A stretch of 64,000 nucleotides of DNA from an uncultured Alistipes sp. (GTDB taxonomy: Bacteria; Bacteroidota; Bacteroidia; Bacteroidales; Rikenellaceae): positions 18,597 to 82,596 of the forward strand of contig CAJUAV010000010.1 of assembly GCA_910584485.1 (NCBI GenBank), written 5' to 3'. The translations under genes and the position numbers were made by a program. The notes below the pieces were generated by a model that was given only the letters and a program-made list of their open reading frames with translations, had not been told where the DNA came from and did no database searches. Below, one piece after another: positions 44,068 to 51,644 of this stretch; within the stretch, counting starts at the first letter, position 1, and each line of letters starts with the position of its first letter.

Positions 44068-44694
44068 TCAGAAGGAGACGCCGATGCGGAATCCGAAGCT
44101 GTTCAGGTTGTCGATGCTGTAGGTGAGCAGGTCGCCGCTGTTGGTCGCGTAGGCGTAGTAGAAGGCGGCGTGGATGCCGAAACGCAGGTCGCGGCGCGGG
44201 AAGATCGAGACACCCACCTCGGGCGAGAGGTAGAAGCCCCAGTTGTCGGTGCTCTGCTTGTAGATCGAGTAGTAGGAGGCGAATTCGGCCCACGAGGCGC
44301 CGACCTTCAGGCCCGCATAGGGGCGGCAGATGGCGCCCTGCAGCCAGTTGTAGCGCGCAGCGACACCGAACGGAAGCTGGAAAACGGAGTGCTTCTGGCT
44401 CGTCGTGAGGGCGTTGCCGCTCGGCAGAACGAGGGTCTGGCGTCCCACCTCCCCGAAATTGGTCTGGTAGTTCAGGAAGCCGCCGATGGTGATGGCTTCG
44501 GTGAGGAAATAGCCGCCTTCGAGGTTGGCGCCCCAGCCAGATGCTTTGTCGGCGAAATCGTTCGAGACGGGAATACCGATCTGCCAGTCGATGTTGAAAT
44601 AGGCGTTCGGGAGCACCTGCGCCTCGGCGCGTTGCGGGCGGCAGAGTGCGGCGACGGCACAGAGAGCCGTCAGTATGAGGATCGATCGTTTCAT
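44068..44694 (-). CDS. Outer membrane beta-barrel protein
   Basis: The 208-residue protein has a signal peptide (ending RAEAQ) and about eight amphipathic strands such as WGANLEGGYFLTEAITIGGF and LRFGIHAAFYYAYAT. It ends FRIGVSF with a terminal aromatic residue as in OmpA-like barrels. No peptidoglycan-binding domain is present. It lies 9 bases downstream of the DUF4136 lipoprotein gene. Confidence 0.85.
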   Translation of the reverse strand: MKRSILILTALCAVAALCRPQRAEAQVLPNAYFNIDWQIGIPVSNDFADKASGWGANLEGGYFLTEAITIGGFLNYQTNFGEVGRQTLVLPSGNALTTSQKHSVFQLPFGVAARYNWLQGAICRPYAGLKVGASWAEFASYYSIYKQSTDNWGFYLSPEVGVSIFPRRDLRFGIHAAFYYAYATNSGDLLTYSIDNLNSFGFRIGVSF

Positions 44695-44703
44695 GTCGTT
44701 GCG

Positions 44704-45375
44704 TTATTTTTTGAGGTAGGGGGATTGTACGAAGGCCTGCACGATGCCGTCGGAAGCCTCCTTGATGTCGATGGAGCGGTTGCCGTGCAGCAGGCCGCTG
44801 ATGTAGCAGCTCCAGATGACGGGCAGTTTGCGGTCGGCGCCCGGGGTGCTGTTCAGGTCGAGCATCTCGACGAGCAGCGAACCGGTCGTATAGCCGTAGT
44901 AGACCGTGTAGGGATAGTACCAACCCGCCCACGGACCCCAGTAGCCCGGAGCCCAGTAGTAGGGATAGTACCCCCACCAGTAGGGATCGTTGTAGCCGAT
45001 GAAGTAGGAGGCCTCCTCGACGTAGCTCACCTGGAAGCCCGCATCGGCCGTATCCTTGAGGTCGTAGTCGGTCAGCCGCACGTAGCCGCGCCCCTCCATC
45101 TCGCGGGCGATCGTGTTGATGAGCGCCACGGCATCCTTGTCGGTCCAGTATTTCGCGATCTTCTGGCCGTTCGGATCGAGGGCGTAGGTGCCGATGAGCA
45201 GGATGCTGTCGGGAATGTAATAGGTGCCGACCTCCGAGAAATCGGCCTCGGCATCGTGGGCCGTGTAGACCAGGTACTCGTCGTGCAGACTCGACGTCGA
45301 GGGGTCTTTCTGACAGCCGACCGTCAGCAGAACGCCTGCCGCAGCGACTGCGCATAGGAATCGTTTGATCTTCAT
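44704..45375 (-). CDS. DUF4136 family lipoprotein
   Basis: The 223-residue lipoprotein (VGC21QKD) matches DUF4136: DEYLVYTAHDAEADFSEVGTYYIPDSI at the start, MEGRGYVRLTDYDLKDTADAGFQVSY, and a strikingly Tyr/Trp/Pro-rich middle (DPYWWGYYPYYWAPGYWGPW), followed by LLVEMLDL and a C-terminal KEASDGIVQAF. Such proteins associate with the outer membrane; the role is unknown. It is the first gene of a two-gene operon with the beta-barrel. Confidence 0.9.
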   Translation of the reverse strand: MKIKRFLCAVAAAGVLLTVGCQKDPSTSSLHDEYLVYTAHDAEADFSEVGTYYIPDSILLIGTYALDPNGQKIAKYWTDKDAVALINTIAREMEGRGYVRLTDYDLKDTADAGFQVSYVEEASYFIGYNDPYWWGYYPYYWAPGYWGPWAGWYYPYTVYYGYTTGSLLVEMLDLNSTPGADRKLPVIWSCYISGLLHGNRSIDIKEASDGIVQAFVQSPYLKK

Positions 45376-45414
45376 GAGTGTGATGTTTTTACTGTTTCCG
45401 AGGTGCGAAGATCA

Positions 45415-45808
45415 AATTCCGTACCAGCCGCGGGGTCGGTTGCCGATGCGCCGAGCGGCGGGATTTCGGGAAGGCGGGGCGGTGACAGCGGTAGTCGGGG
45501 CTGCGGCGGTTCGGGCTGCGGCAGGGGAGGGCGTGGTCGTTTTCGGGGCGGGAGTCGGCAGGGGGCGTGGGTTTTCGGGGGCGGATCGGTGTTGCGGTCG
45601 GGGTGTGGAGGCAGGAGGCGGTTGTCGGAGCTGCGCAGCGGCGGGCGATGGGCATCGGGCGTGCGACGGTAGCGGTGGTCGGGGTTGCGGTAGCGAGCGG
45701 TGCGGGGCTGTTTGCGGAGCGGCCGTCGGCGGTATTGCGGACTGCGGTTGGTGGGGGCTTCGGGTTCCGACCGGCGGCGGATTTCGGCGACGATTGCGGG
45801 GCGGCGAC
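45415..45808. other. Second gene-less G-rich region
   Basis: About 390 bases in which the top strand is dominated by G with many GGGG and GGCGGG runs and very little A. The reverse strand reads as a Pro/Arg/Thr/Ala-rich frame (45412-45810) without a signal, domain or start context. Together with 43302-43780 it gives two similar skewed islands in 2.5 kb. I see no gene. Confidence 0.5.
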
Positions 45809-45842
45809 AAAAAAATCCCCGTCCGAGGGTTCGGACGGGGAT
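45809..45842 (-). terminator. Terminator of the L31 gene
   Basis: On the minus strand ATCCCCGTCCGA pairs with TCGGACGGGGAT around a short loop and is followed by seven T residues, 20 bases after the stop at 45862. Confidence 0.92.
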
Positions 45843-45861
45843 GGAGCGATTGCGGTGCCGA

Positions 45862-46131
45862 TTATTTCGCCGCGTTCTTCTTGTCGTAGCGTTTTGCGTA
45901 GCGGCTCATAAACTTATCGACGCGACCGGCGGTATCCACCAACTTCATCTTGCCCGTGTAGAACGGGTGCGACGTGTTGGAAATTTCCATCTTATACACG
46001 GGATAGGTTTCGCCGTTCACTTCGATGGTCTCTTTTGTCGAAACGGCGGACCGGCACAAAAACACGTGGTCGTTGGACATGTCCTTGAAGGCCACCAAAC
46101 GATAATTCTCCGGATGAATACCCTTTTTCAT
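45862..46131 (-). CDS. rpmE2: 50S ribosomal protein L31, type B
   Basis: The 89-residue protein has MKKGIHPENYRLVAFKDMSND and YPVYKMEISNTSHPFYTGK, characteristic of L31. The zinc cysteines of type A are absent, so it is the zinc-independent type B form common in Bacteroidetes. It has its own promoter and terminator and sits alone between an outer-membrane operon and a tRNA gene. Confidence 0.97.
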   Translation of the reverse strand: MKKGIHPENYRLVAFKDMSNDHVFLCRSAVSTKETIEVNGETYPVYKMEISNTSHPFYTGKMKLVDTAGRVDKFMSRYAKRYDKKNAAK

Positions 46132-46167
46132 TTGTTGTTTTTGTTAAATGTTAGTGCTTAAGCGGGG

Positions 46168-46198
46168 CAAAGATAATACATTCCCGCCGCAAAAACAA
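46168..46198 (-). promoter_or_regulatory. Promoter of rpmE2
   Basis: On the minus strand TTG (46196-46198), 20 bases, then TATCTTTG (46168-46175), about 37 bases before the start codon at 46131. Confidence 0.75.
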
Positions 46199-46338
46199 GG
46201 GTTTGCGTAAAAATGTTGCTTTCGGGTCGATCCGCGGGGTGCCCCGACGGGCGGTGCGGGACGGTTGCGGCGTGTCGTTTTTCGGACGGAACCTGCCTCG
46301 GAGAGCGGATTTCGTTCGACGGGGCGGGCGGCGTTTTA

Positions 46339-46370
46339 TTTGGCGGTCCGCGAAAATTTGCCTATCTTTG
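46339..46370 (+). promoter_or_regulatory. Promoter of the CAU tRNA
   Basis: TTTG (46339-46342), 20 bases, then TATCTTTG (46363-46370), 28 bases before the mature tRNA 5' end. Confidence 0.85.
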
Positions 46371-46397
46371 CCCTGCTTTCGGCCCTCGGCCGAATGC

Positions 46398-46471
46398 GGG
46401 CCCATAGCTCAGTCGGTCAGAGCAGCGGACTCATAATCCGAAGGTCGTGGGATCATGCCCCTCTGGGCCCA
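46398..46471 (+). tRNA. tRNA with CAU anticodon (Met or Ile2)
   Basis: The acceptor stem GGGCCCA pairs with TGGGCCC and is followed by discriminator A. The D arm reads GCTCAGTCGGTCAGAGC and the anticodon loop CTCATAA. The T arm is unusual: the loop reads ATCATGC instead of TTCRAAT and the stem has one mismatch. Elongator Met and lysidine-modified Ile2 cannot be separated by eye. A rho-independent hairpin follows, and a low-GC gene pair lies 185 bases downstream. Confidence 0.88.
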
Positions 46472-46480
46472 CTCGAAAGA

Positions 46481-46512
46481 AAAAGTCTCGACTCCAAGTC
46501 GGGACTTTTTTT
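46481..46512 (+). terminator. Terminator after the CAU tRNA
   Basis: AAAAGTCTCGACT pairs with AGTCGGGACTTTT around CCA, followed by further T residues. Confidence 0.85.
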
Positions 46513-46608
46513 ACTGCACGAAATAATGGCGCGTCTATTCCGTCACGATGATCGTCGTGCCTCGGTCTGCATTGTTCCATATTTTTATTATTTTTTTTGA
46601 ACGAAATG

Positions 46609-46638
46609 TTGTCTTTTGCCATAAAAAAGCTAATTTTG
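46609..46638 (+). promoter_or_regulatory. Promoter of the ParA-HEPN pair
   Basis: TTG (46609-46611), 19 bases, then TAATTTTG (46631-46638), 18 bases before the start codon at 46656. The surrounding 100 bases are AT-rich, unlike the host background. Confidence 0.7.
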
Positions 46639-46655
46639 CATAAAATGGTACGGAC

Positions 46656-47666
46656 ATGAAAATCATTTCTTTTTTTAATCACAAAGGCGGAGTAAGCAAG
46701 ACGACGACCACCTACCATGTCGGTTGGAAGTTGGCACAGATGGGGAAAAGGGTCTTGATGGTAGATGCGGATTCCCAATGCAATTTATCCCTGACGGCTC
46801 TTGGGGATGATGGTTACATCAATTTGGCTAAAACGGACCCCAAGAACAACATCAAAAGTTGCCTTGAATCCGTATTCTATGCGGTGCCGGAACTGCTTCA
46901 ACCTGCGAAATGTTTGAAGGTCCGGGGTCTGAATAATCTGTATCTGTTGCCGGGTAATTTCGACATATCGGAATTTGAGGTTCAGCTGGGTGTCTCCTTT
47001 CAGCTGACGAGCTCCTTCTCTACCATGAAAAATTTGCCCGGTTCATTTTCTTACTTGTTGCAAAAGACGGCGGAGTCGCTGCGTATCGATTACATCCTAA
47101 TCGATTTGAATCCGAGTTTAAGCTCGATCAATCAGGATTTTATTATATCGTCCGATTATTTTATCATACCGGCCTCGCCCGATTATTTTTCACAGATGGC
47201 GATACGGTCATTGGCTCGTATTATTCCCAATTGGGAAAAATGGGCAGATCAGGCTCGTGTCCTCTTTCAGGATAGCACGTACCCGCTGCCTAAAATCAAG
47301 CCCAAATTTTTAGGATATACGATTAATAATTATACGATCAGGAATGGAGAGCCGACGCAGGCTTTTGGCGAGATCATCGAACAATTCGATGAAACCGTAC
47401 GAACCGTTTTAATTCCATCGCTTGAAGCGGAATCCATGTTGTTGCCCATAGACGCCTATCAAGACAATTATTGTCTCGCCCGGATCAGCAGTTTCCAGAC
47501 GCTCCAGACCAAATACCACAAATTCGGTAAACCCGTGTATGCATTGACCGACAAAGAACTCGAAGCGTCGGGATACGTATTGTCGACTCAACAGGAAAAG
47601 CGTACTTTTTTTGACGAAACGTATTCGGGGCTGGTAAATCGGATATTAATGTTGATCGATAAGTAG
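46656..47666 (+). CDS. ParA/MinD-family ATPase of a low-GC gene pair
   Basis: The 336-residue protein has the deviant Walker A KGGVSKTTTT (10-19), Walker A' VDADSQCNLS and the switch region LIDLNPSLSSINQDFIISSDYFIIPASPDYF split as IDLNPS and IPASPDYF. Its C-terminal about 100 residues (ALTDKELEASGYVL...) are not shared with plasmid ParA. There is no ParB, parS-like repeat array or replication gene next to it. The gene is AT-richer than the flanks and only 2 bases separate it from the HEPN gene. A partition role is therefore unlikely. A sensor/regulator for the HEPN protein, perhaps in defence, is an inference. Confidence 0.85.
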   Translation: MKIISFFNHKGGVSKTTTTYHVGWKLAQMGKRVLMVDADSQCNLSLTALGDDGYINLAKTDPKNNIKSCLESVFYAVPELLQPAKCLKVRGLNNLYLLPGNFDISEFEVQLGVSFQLTSSFSTMKNLPGSFSYLLQKTAESLRIDYILIDLNPSLSSINQDFIISSDYFIIPASPDYFSQMAIRSLARIIPNWEKWADQARVLFQDSTYPLPKIKPKFLGYTINNYTIRNGEPTQAFGEIIEQFDETVRTVLIPSLEAESMLLPIDAYQDNYCLARISSFQTLQTKYHKFGKPVYALTDKELEASGYVLSTQQEKRTFFDETYSGLVNRILMLIDK

Positions 47667-47668
47667 CA

Positions 47669-48340
47669 ATGGACAGCCCCTTGTTGCTGTATGAACGCAA
47701 CAGTAAAACCGTTAAAGAGCTTTATGATATTTATAACGCCGTCATTTCGCATCTGCCGTTATTAGCGCAATGTGCCGATGAAATATTGCGAGCGCAATTG
47801 GTGCTTATTGTCAGCGCCTTCGATTGCTATATGCATGATTGTGTACGCATCGGTTTAATGGGGACCTACTGCGGCTTGCGCGACAATGCGGGGCCGTTTC
47901 AGGTTTCGTTCGAGTTGTTGGTCGCGATAGAAAAAGGGGAAACGGCGCAGGAAAAACGGCAGCTGCTCGAATCTGCCCTCGGAAAGAAATTATCGGAAGA
48001 ATCATATCATAGTCCGAAAGGGGTGGAGCATGCGATGTCGTTGATCGGTATTAAAAAGATATGGACATTGCTATCTGCAAACATGCATATGAATGCGTGC
48101 GATATTCGAACGCAGTTGGGGCTTATCGTCGATCGCAGAAATAAAATCGTACATGAAGCGGACTACAATGTGATAACGGGTTTGAAAACTCCGATAAGCA
48201 TCAGCCATGTTGAAGCGGTGGTCGATTTCATGGATAAATGCGTTTTAGCTCTTGACGAGATCGTGTTTCCTGAAAAATGGGGTGAGGCGAGCGCAGACCG
48301 TTGCGGTCGAACGGAGTCGATGGTTGAGATGCCGGTTTGA
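47669..48340 (+). CDS. HEPN-domain protein with RNxxxH motif (RiboL-PSP/MAE_28990-like)
   Basis: The 223-residue all-helical protein has the HEPN ribonuclease motif RNKIVH at 157-162, preceded by LGLIVDR. A characteristic early helix pair LRAQLVLIVSAFDCYMHDCVR resembles RiboL-PSP-HEPN or MAE_28990-type families, often found as toxins in defence systems. It follows the ParA-like gene by 2 bases and is probably translated with it. It ends before a strong terminator. The last about 25 residues (after FPEKW) look unlike the rest and may be a read-through extension. RNase activity is inferred from the motif only. Confidence 0.82.
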   Translation: MDSPLLLYERNSKTVKELYDIYNAVISHLPLLAQCADEILRAQLVLIVSAFDCYMHDCVRIGLMGTYCGLRDNAGPFQVSFELLVAIEKGETAQEKRQLLESALGKKLSEESYHSPKGVEHAMSLIGIKKIWTLLSANMHMNACDIRTQLGLIVDRRNKIVHEADYNVITGLKTPISISHVEAVVDFMDKCVLALDEIVFPEKWGEASADRCGRTESMVEMPV

Positions 48341-48419
48341 ATGCCTTGCGGGGAGCTTTGCGCCCCTGCTTTTTGGAGTTGAACCGAGCAAAAAGTCGGG
48401 ACAGCACTTTAGAACCTGA

Positions 48420-48458
48420 CGGCCGCGCCGGTGCACGCACGGGTGCGGCCGTTTTTTT
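48420..48458 (+). terminator. Terminator of the ParA-HEPN pair
   Basis: GGCCGCGCC pairs with GGTGCGGCC (one G-T pair) and is followed by eight T residues. It lies 80 bases after the HEPN stop. Confidence 0.8.
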
Positions 48459-48469
48459 TCTTCGACTTA

Positions 48470-48640
48470 CCTTTTCCTCGCCCTCGGCTGATGAGTATCC
48501 CTGGGCTTCGCCGAAGATCCGCCGCCTCGGCAACATGCAAATAAATTTGCTTTTGCCCTCGGCTTATGCGTATCCTTGGGCTTCGCCGAAGATCCTTCGT
48601 CTCGGCCGAACCAAGCTGTGCTTGCTTCGGCACTCTACTT
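48470..48640 (+). repeat. Promoter-like repeats upstream of the FNT gene
   Basis: Two to three diverged units contain GCCCTCGGCT, then GATGAGTATCC or TATGCGTATCC, then GGGCTTCGCCGAAGATCC. They match the units near rnpB (minus strand there), sharing TTTGCTTTTGCCCTCG and CCTTGGGC-type segments. The array leads directly into a real promoter at 48622-48652, as it does at rnpB. Confidence 0.75.
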
Positions 48641-48652
48641 TTCGTATCTTTG
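48622..48652 (+). promoter_or_regulatory. Promoter of the FNT transporter gene
   Basis: TTG (48622-48624), 20 bases, then TATCTTTG (48645-48652). The start codon is 105 bases downstream at 48758. Confidence 0.75.
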
Positions 48653-48757
48653 CCCCTCGGGCCGTTCGATGCGGCGTTCGGACACCGTATGCGCTGATGT
48701 TACGCCGTGCACGTGCGCCGCGCTCCGTCGTTTCGAGGCTCCCATACTGCTGCAACC

Positions 48758-49378
48758 ATGAAGAAATACCTCGCCCTCTACAACGTTTTCGTCCGTTCCG
48801 TCCTGGCCGGCGTGATGATCGGCTTCGGCTGCATCGTCTATCTCATGTGTCCGAACCGCATCGTCGGGGCCTTCCTCTTCTCGTTCGGCCTGCTGACGAT
48901 CGTCTGCCGCGGCCTATCGCTCTACACGGGCAAGGTGGGCTATTGCCGCACCTTCGGCGCGCTCGACCTGGCCGTGACCCTCGCGGGCAATTTCGTCGGC
49001 ACCTTCCTCACGGCGCGCCTCTTCGCCCTGACGCGCCACACGTGCGACATCGCCTCGGTCGTCGAACCGAAGCTCGCGGACGATCCGCTCGGCTTCTTCC
49101 TCCTCTCGGCCGCCTGCGGCGCGATGATGTTCCTGGCCGTCGACTCCTACCGCAAGTCCAATGCGTGGCTCTTCGTCATCCTCCCTGTCGTCATCTTTAT
49201 CTTGAGCGGCTTCGAACACTCGATCGCCAACATGTTCTATCTCTCTTATGCGGGCCCCTGGACGCTCGACGCCCTGCGCATCTCGGCGATCGCCGTGGCA
49301 GGAAACGCCGTGGGGAGCTGGCTCATCGATGCGGCCAATTTCACCCTGCCGCGCGGCGGGGCCGCAGAGGGGCGTTGA
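48758..49378 (+). CDS. Formate/nitrite transporter (FNT) family channel
   Basis: The 206-residue membrane protein has six hydrophobic segments. The FNT hallmarks are LAGVMIGFGCIVYL, GLSLYTGKVGY (where most FNTs have LFTGN), LAGNFVGTF and SGFEHSIANMFYL, then VAGNAVGSWL. FNT channels move formate, nitrite or hydrosulfide. It is shorter than the usual 250-280 residues because of a short N-terminus. A start before 48758 was rejected because those codons lack conserved sequence and start context. Confidence 0.85.
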   Translation: MKKYLALYNVFVRSVLAGVMIGFGCIVYLMCPNRIVGAFLFSFGLLTIVCRGLSLYTGKVGYCRTFGALDLAVTLAGNFVGTFLTARLFALTRHTCDIASVVEPKLADDPLGFFLLSAACGAMMFLAVDSYRKSNAWLFVILPVVIFILSGFEHSIANMFYLSYAGPWTLDALRISAIAVAGNAVGSWLIDAANFTLPRGGAAEGR

Positions 49379-49605
49379 ACGCTTCCGCATATATATTAAG
49401 GTGCTGCGCGCCTCGGGCGGGTGCGGCCCCCTCCGAAGGCGAATTATGCGGCGGGCGCGTAAATTTCGGTCGAAAAAATTTGTTTTTCCCGCACTTTGTA
49501 TTATCTTCGCACCCGATTTCGCACCCGAAAGTCGCAGAGCGACCGCGCGATATCGACGGCTCTTTGAGAGAAAAACGGAAAAATGAAAAATTTATCGCAA
49601 AATAT

Positions 49606-49636
49606 TTTGTCGATACGTTTTTTATGCCTACTTTTG
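49606..49636 (+). promoter_or_regulatory. Promoter of the tRNA-tuf cluster
   Basis: TTTG (49606-49609), 19 bases, then TACTTTTG (49629-49636), 21 bases before tRNA-Thr. A second possible promoter, TTTG (49479-49482) with TATCTTCG (49502-49509), lies further upstream. Confidence 0.75.
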
Positions 49637-49657
49637 CAATCCGAAACGGTTAAAATT

Positions 49658-49730
49658 GCCGATGTAGCTCAGTTGGCAGAGCACTTGATTTGTAATCAGG
49701 CGGCCGTGGGTTCGAGTCCCTCCATCGGCT
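49658..49730 (+). tRNA. tRNA-Thr (UGU)
   Basis: The acceptor stem GCCGATG pairs with CATCGGC. The D arm is GCTCAGTTGGCAGAGC, the anticodon loop TTTGTAA carries TGT, and the T arm GTGGGTTCGAGTCCC is normal. It is the first of four tRNA genes around tuf. Confidence 0.95.
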
Positions 49731-49772
49731 CCGCAGCCGGTTGAGCGCTCGGGAAGGGCAACGGCGAAATAA

Positions 49773-49855
49773 GGGAAGTTACCAGAGTGGCCAAATGGGG
49801 CAGACTGTAAATCTGCTGGCTTACGCCTTCGGTGGTTCGAATCCATCACTTCCCA
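49773..49855 (+). tRNA. tRNA-Tyr (GUA)
   Basis: The acceptor stem GGGAAGT pairs with ACTTCCC, discriminator A. The anticodon loop CTGTAAA carries GTA. A long variable arm (about GCTGGCTTACGCCTTC) marks it as a class II tRNA, consistent with bacterial tRNA-Tyr. Confidence 0.96.
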
Positions 49856-50101
49856 CATGTAAGAAAGAGTGCCGGTTGGAGTTGCAAAACCCCGAGGCGA
49901 CAGTCGGGAAGAGGCCCGAACGGGAGCAGGCGGCGGTCGGACGGTTCGCGAAGCGGATCGGCGGCGGCAAAGGCTCCGGACGAGGTTCTTCGCGTTTGAG
50001 GAATGCGGCCCCTGCGGGCGGTTCCGTCAGGGAGTTCTTCCGAAGAGGGAAGGGCTTCGCGTCGTCGGATGGGGAAAGCGTACTCTGATACGGTTTTTTT
50101 T

Positions 50102-50174
50102 GCGGAAGTAGCTCAGTTGATAGAGCATCAGCCTTCCAAGCTGAGGGTCGCGAGTTTGAGCCTCGTCTTCCGCT
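50102..50174 (+). tRNA. tRNA-Gly (UCC)
   Basis: The acceptor stem GCGGAAG pairs with CTTCCGC, discriminator T. The anticodon loop CTTCCAA carries TCC. It lies 127 bases upstream of tuf, and the tRNA-Thr/Tyr/Gly-tuf-tRNA-Trp order is the classical one. Between tRNA-Tyr and this gene (49856-50101) I see no gene. Confidence 0.95.
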
Positions 50175-50301
50175 CTACGACGGCGAACGATCGTGCAACG
50201 CGCGTGCCGAAAACGGCAGGCAGGAGGTGCGGATCGTCCGCCTGCGCTACGGAAGCGATACGCAAGCAACGCATTTTATATACTTTAAAACTTATACAAT
50301 T

Positions 50302-51489
50302 ATGGCAAAAGAAAAATTCGACCGTTCGAAACCGCATGTGAACATCGGTACCATCGGTCACGTAGACCACGGTAAGACGACCCTGACGGCCGCCATCACC
50401 ACCGTTCTGGCCAAGAAAGGTCTTTCGGAGCTCCGTTCGTTCGACTCGATCGACAACGCCCCCGAGGAGAAGGAGCGCGGTATCACGATCAACACGTCGC
50501 ACGTCGAGTATCAGACGGCTAACCGCCACTACGCTCACGTTGACTGCCCGGGCCACGCCGACTACGTGAAGAACATGGTTACGGGTGCTGCCCAGATGGA
50601 CGGTGCCATCCTCGTGGTCGCCGCTACGGACGGCCCGATGCCCCAGACGAACGAGCACGTCCTGCTCGCCAAGCAGGTGAACGTTCCCCGCATCGTCGTC
50701 TTCCTGAACAAGTGCGACATGGTGGACGATCCCGAAATGCTCGACCTGGTCGAGATGGAGGTTCGCGACCTGCTCTCGAAGTACGATTTCGACGGCGACA
50801 ACGCCCCCATCATCCGCGGCTCGGCTCTCGGCGGTCTGAACGGCGAGGCCAAGTGGGAGGACAAGATCATGGAGCTCATGAACTCGGTTGACGAGTACGT
50901 GCCCATCCCGACGCGCGAGAACGAGAAGCCCTTCCTGATGCCTGTCGAGGACGTATTCTCGATCACGGGCCGCGGTACCGTCGTTACGGGCCGTATCGAG
51001 ACGGGTGTGATCCACGTAGGCGATCCCGTCGAGATCATCGGTCTGGGCGAGAAGTCGCTCAACTCGACCTGCACGGGTGTCGAGATGTTCCGCAAGCTCC
51101 TCGACGAGGGCGAGGCCGGCGACAACGTAGGTCTGCTGCTCCGCGGTATCGACAAGAAGGAGGTAAAGCGCGGTATGGTAGTCGCCAAGCCGGGTTCGAT
51201 CAAGCCTCACACCGAGTTCCAGGCCGAGGTCTACATCCTGAAGAAGGAGGAGGGCGGCCGCCACACGCCGTTCCACAACCACTATCGTCCCCAGTTCTAC
51301 CTGCGTACGATGGACGTAACGGGTGAGGTTTCGCTGCCCGCAGGCGTCGACATGGTGATGCCGGGCGACCACGTGACGATCACCGTGAAGCTGATCTACC
51401 CCGTCGCTCTGAACGAGGGTCTGCGCTTCGCAATCCGCGAGGGCGGTCGTACGGTCGGTGCAGGTCAGATCCTGAAGATCGTCGAGTAA
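50302..51489 (+). CDS. tuf: Elongation factor Tu
   Basis: The 395-residue GTPase delivers aminoacyl-tRNA to the ribosome. The G1 motif GHVDHGKTT, G2 region RGITINTSHVEY, G3 DCPGHADY, G4 NKCDMVDD and G5 SAL are all visible in order. Domains 2 and 3 end in the normal VGAGQILKIVE. The A-rich leader before the ATG and strongly biased codons indicate high expression. Confidence 0.99.
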   Translation: MAKEKFDRSKPHVNIGTIGHVDHGKTTLTAAITTVLAKKGLSELRSFDSIDNAPEEKERGITINTSHVEYQTANRHYAHVDCPGHADYVKNMVTGAAQMDGAILVVAATDGPMPQTNEHVLLAKQVNVPRIVVFLNKCDMVDDPEMLDLVEMEVRDLLSKYDFDGDNAPIIRGSALGGLNGEAKWEDKIMELMNSVDEYVPIPTRENEKPFLMPVEDVFSITGRGTVVTGRIETGVIHVGDPVEIIGLGEKSLNSTCTGVEMFRKLLDEGEAGDNVGLLLRGIDKKEVKRGMVVAKPGSIKPHTEFQAEVYILKKEEGGRHTPFHNHYRPQFYLRTMDVTGEVSLPAGVDMVMPGDHVTITVKLIYPVALNEGLRFAIREGGRTVGAGQILKIVE

Positions 51490-51510
51490 GCGCTCGAACG
51501 ACATAACCCC

Positions 51511-51549
51511 GAGGGAGGCGGAGGCTCCGCCGCACGTCTCCCTCTTTTT
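51511..51549 (+). terminator. Terminator or attenuator between tuf and tRNA-Trp
   Basis: GAGGGAG pairs with CTCCCTC, with an inner GGCGGAG/CTCCGCC stem, followed by TTTTT that directly abuts the tRNA-Trp 5' end. No separate promoter for tRNA-Trp is obvious, so partial read-through is likely. Confidence 0.65.
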
Positions 51550-51620
51550 AGGAGCATAGTTCAAGGGTAGAATAGCGGTCTCCAAAACCGTTGATGGGAG
51601 TTCGAATCTCTCTGCTCCTG
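51550..51620 (+). tRNA. tRNA-Trp (CCA)
   Basis: The acceptor stem AGGAGCA pairs with TGCTCCT, discriminator G. The anticodon loop CTCCAAA carries CCA, and the T arm GGGAGTTCGAATCTC is normal. It lies between tuf and secE as in many bacteria. Confidence 0.95.
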
Positions 51621-51644
51621 CTCGAATAAAAGAAGAATCGCATT

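Noticed and set aside
45412..45810. Proline-rich frame on the minus strand
   Set aside because: It is a consequence of extreme base skew, overlaps the L31 terminator, and lacks a signal peptide or promoter.
46656..47666. Plasmid or chromosome partition system
   Set aside because: No ParB gene, parS-like sites or replication gene nearby. The only partner is an HEPN protein.
46398..48470. Integration of the ParA-HEPN island by tRNA attachment-site duplication
   Set aside because: I looked for a second copy of the tRNA 3' end (TGGGCCCACT) near the right boundary and did not see one, and no integrase is present.
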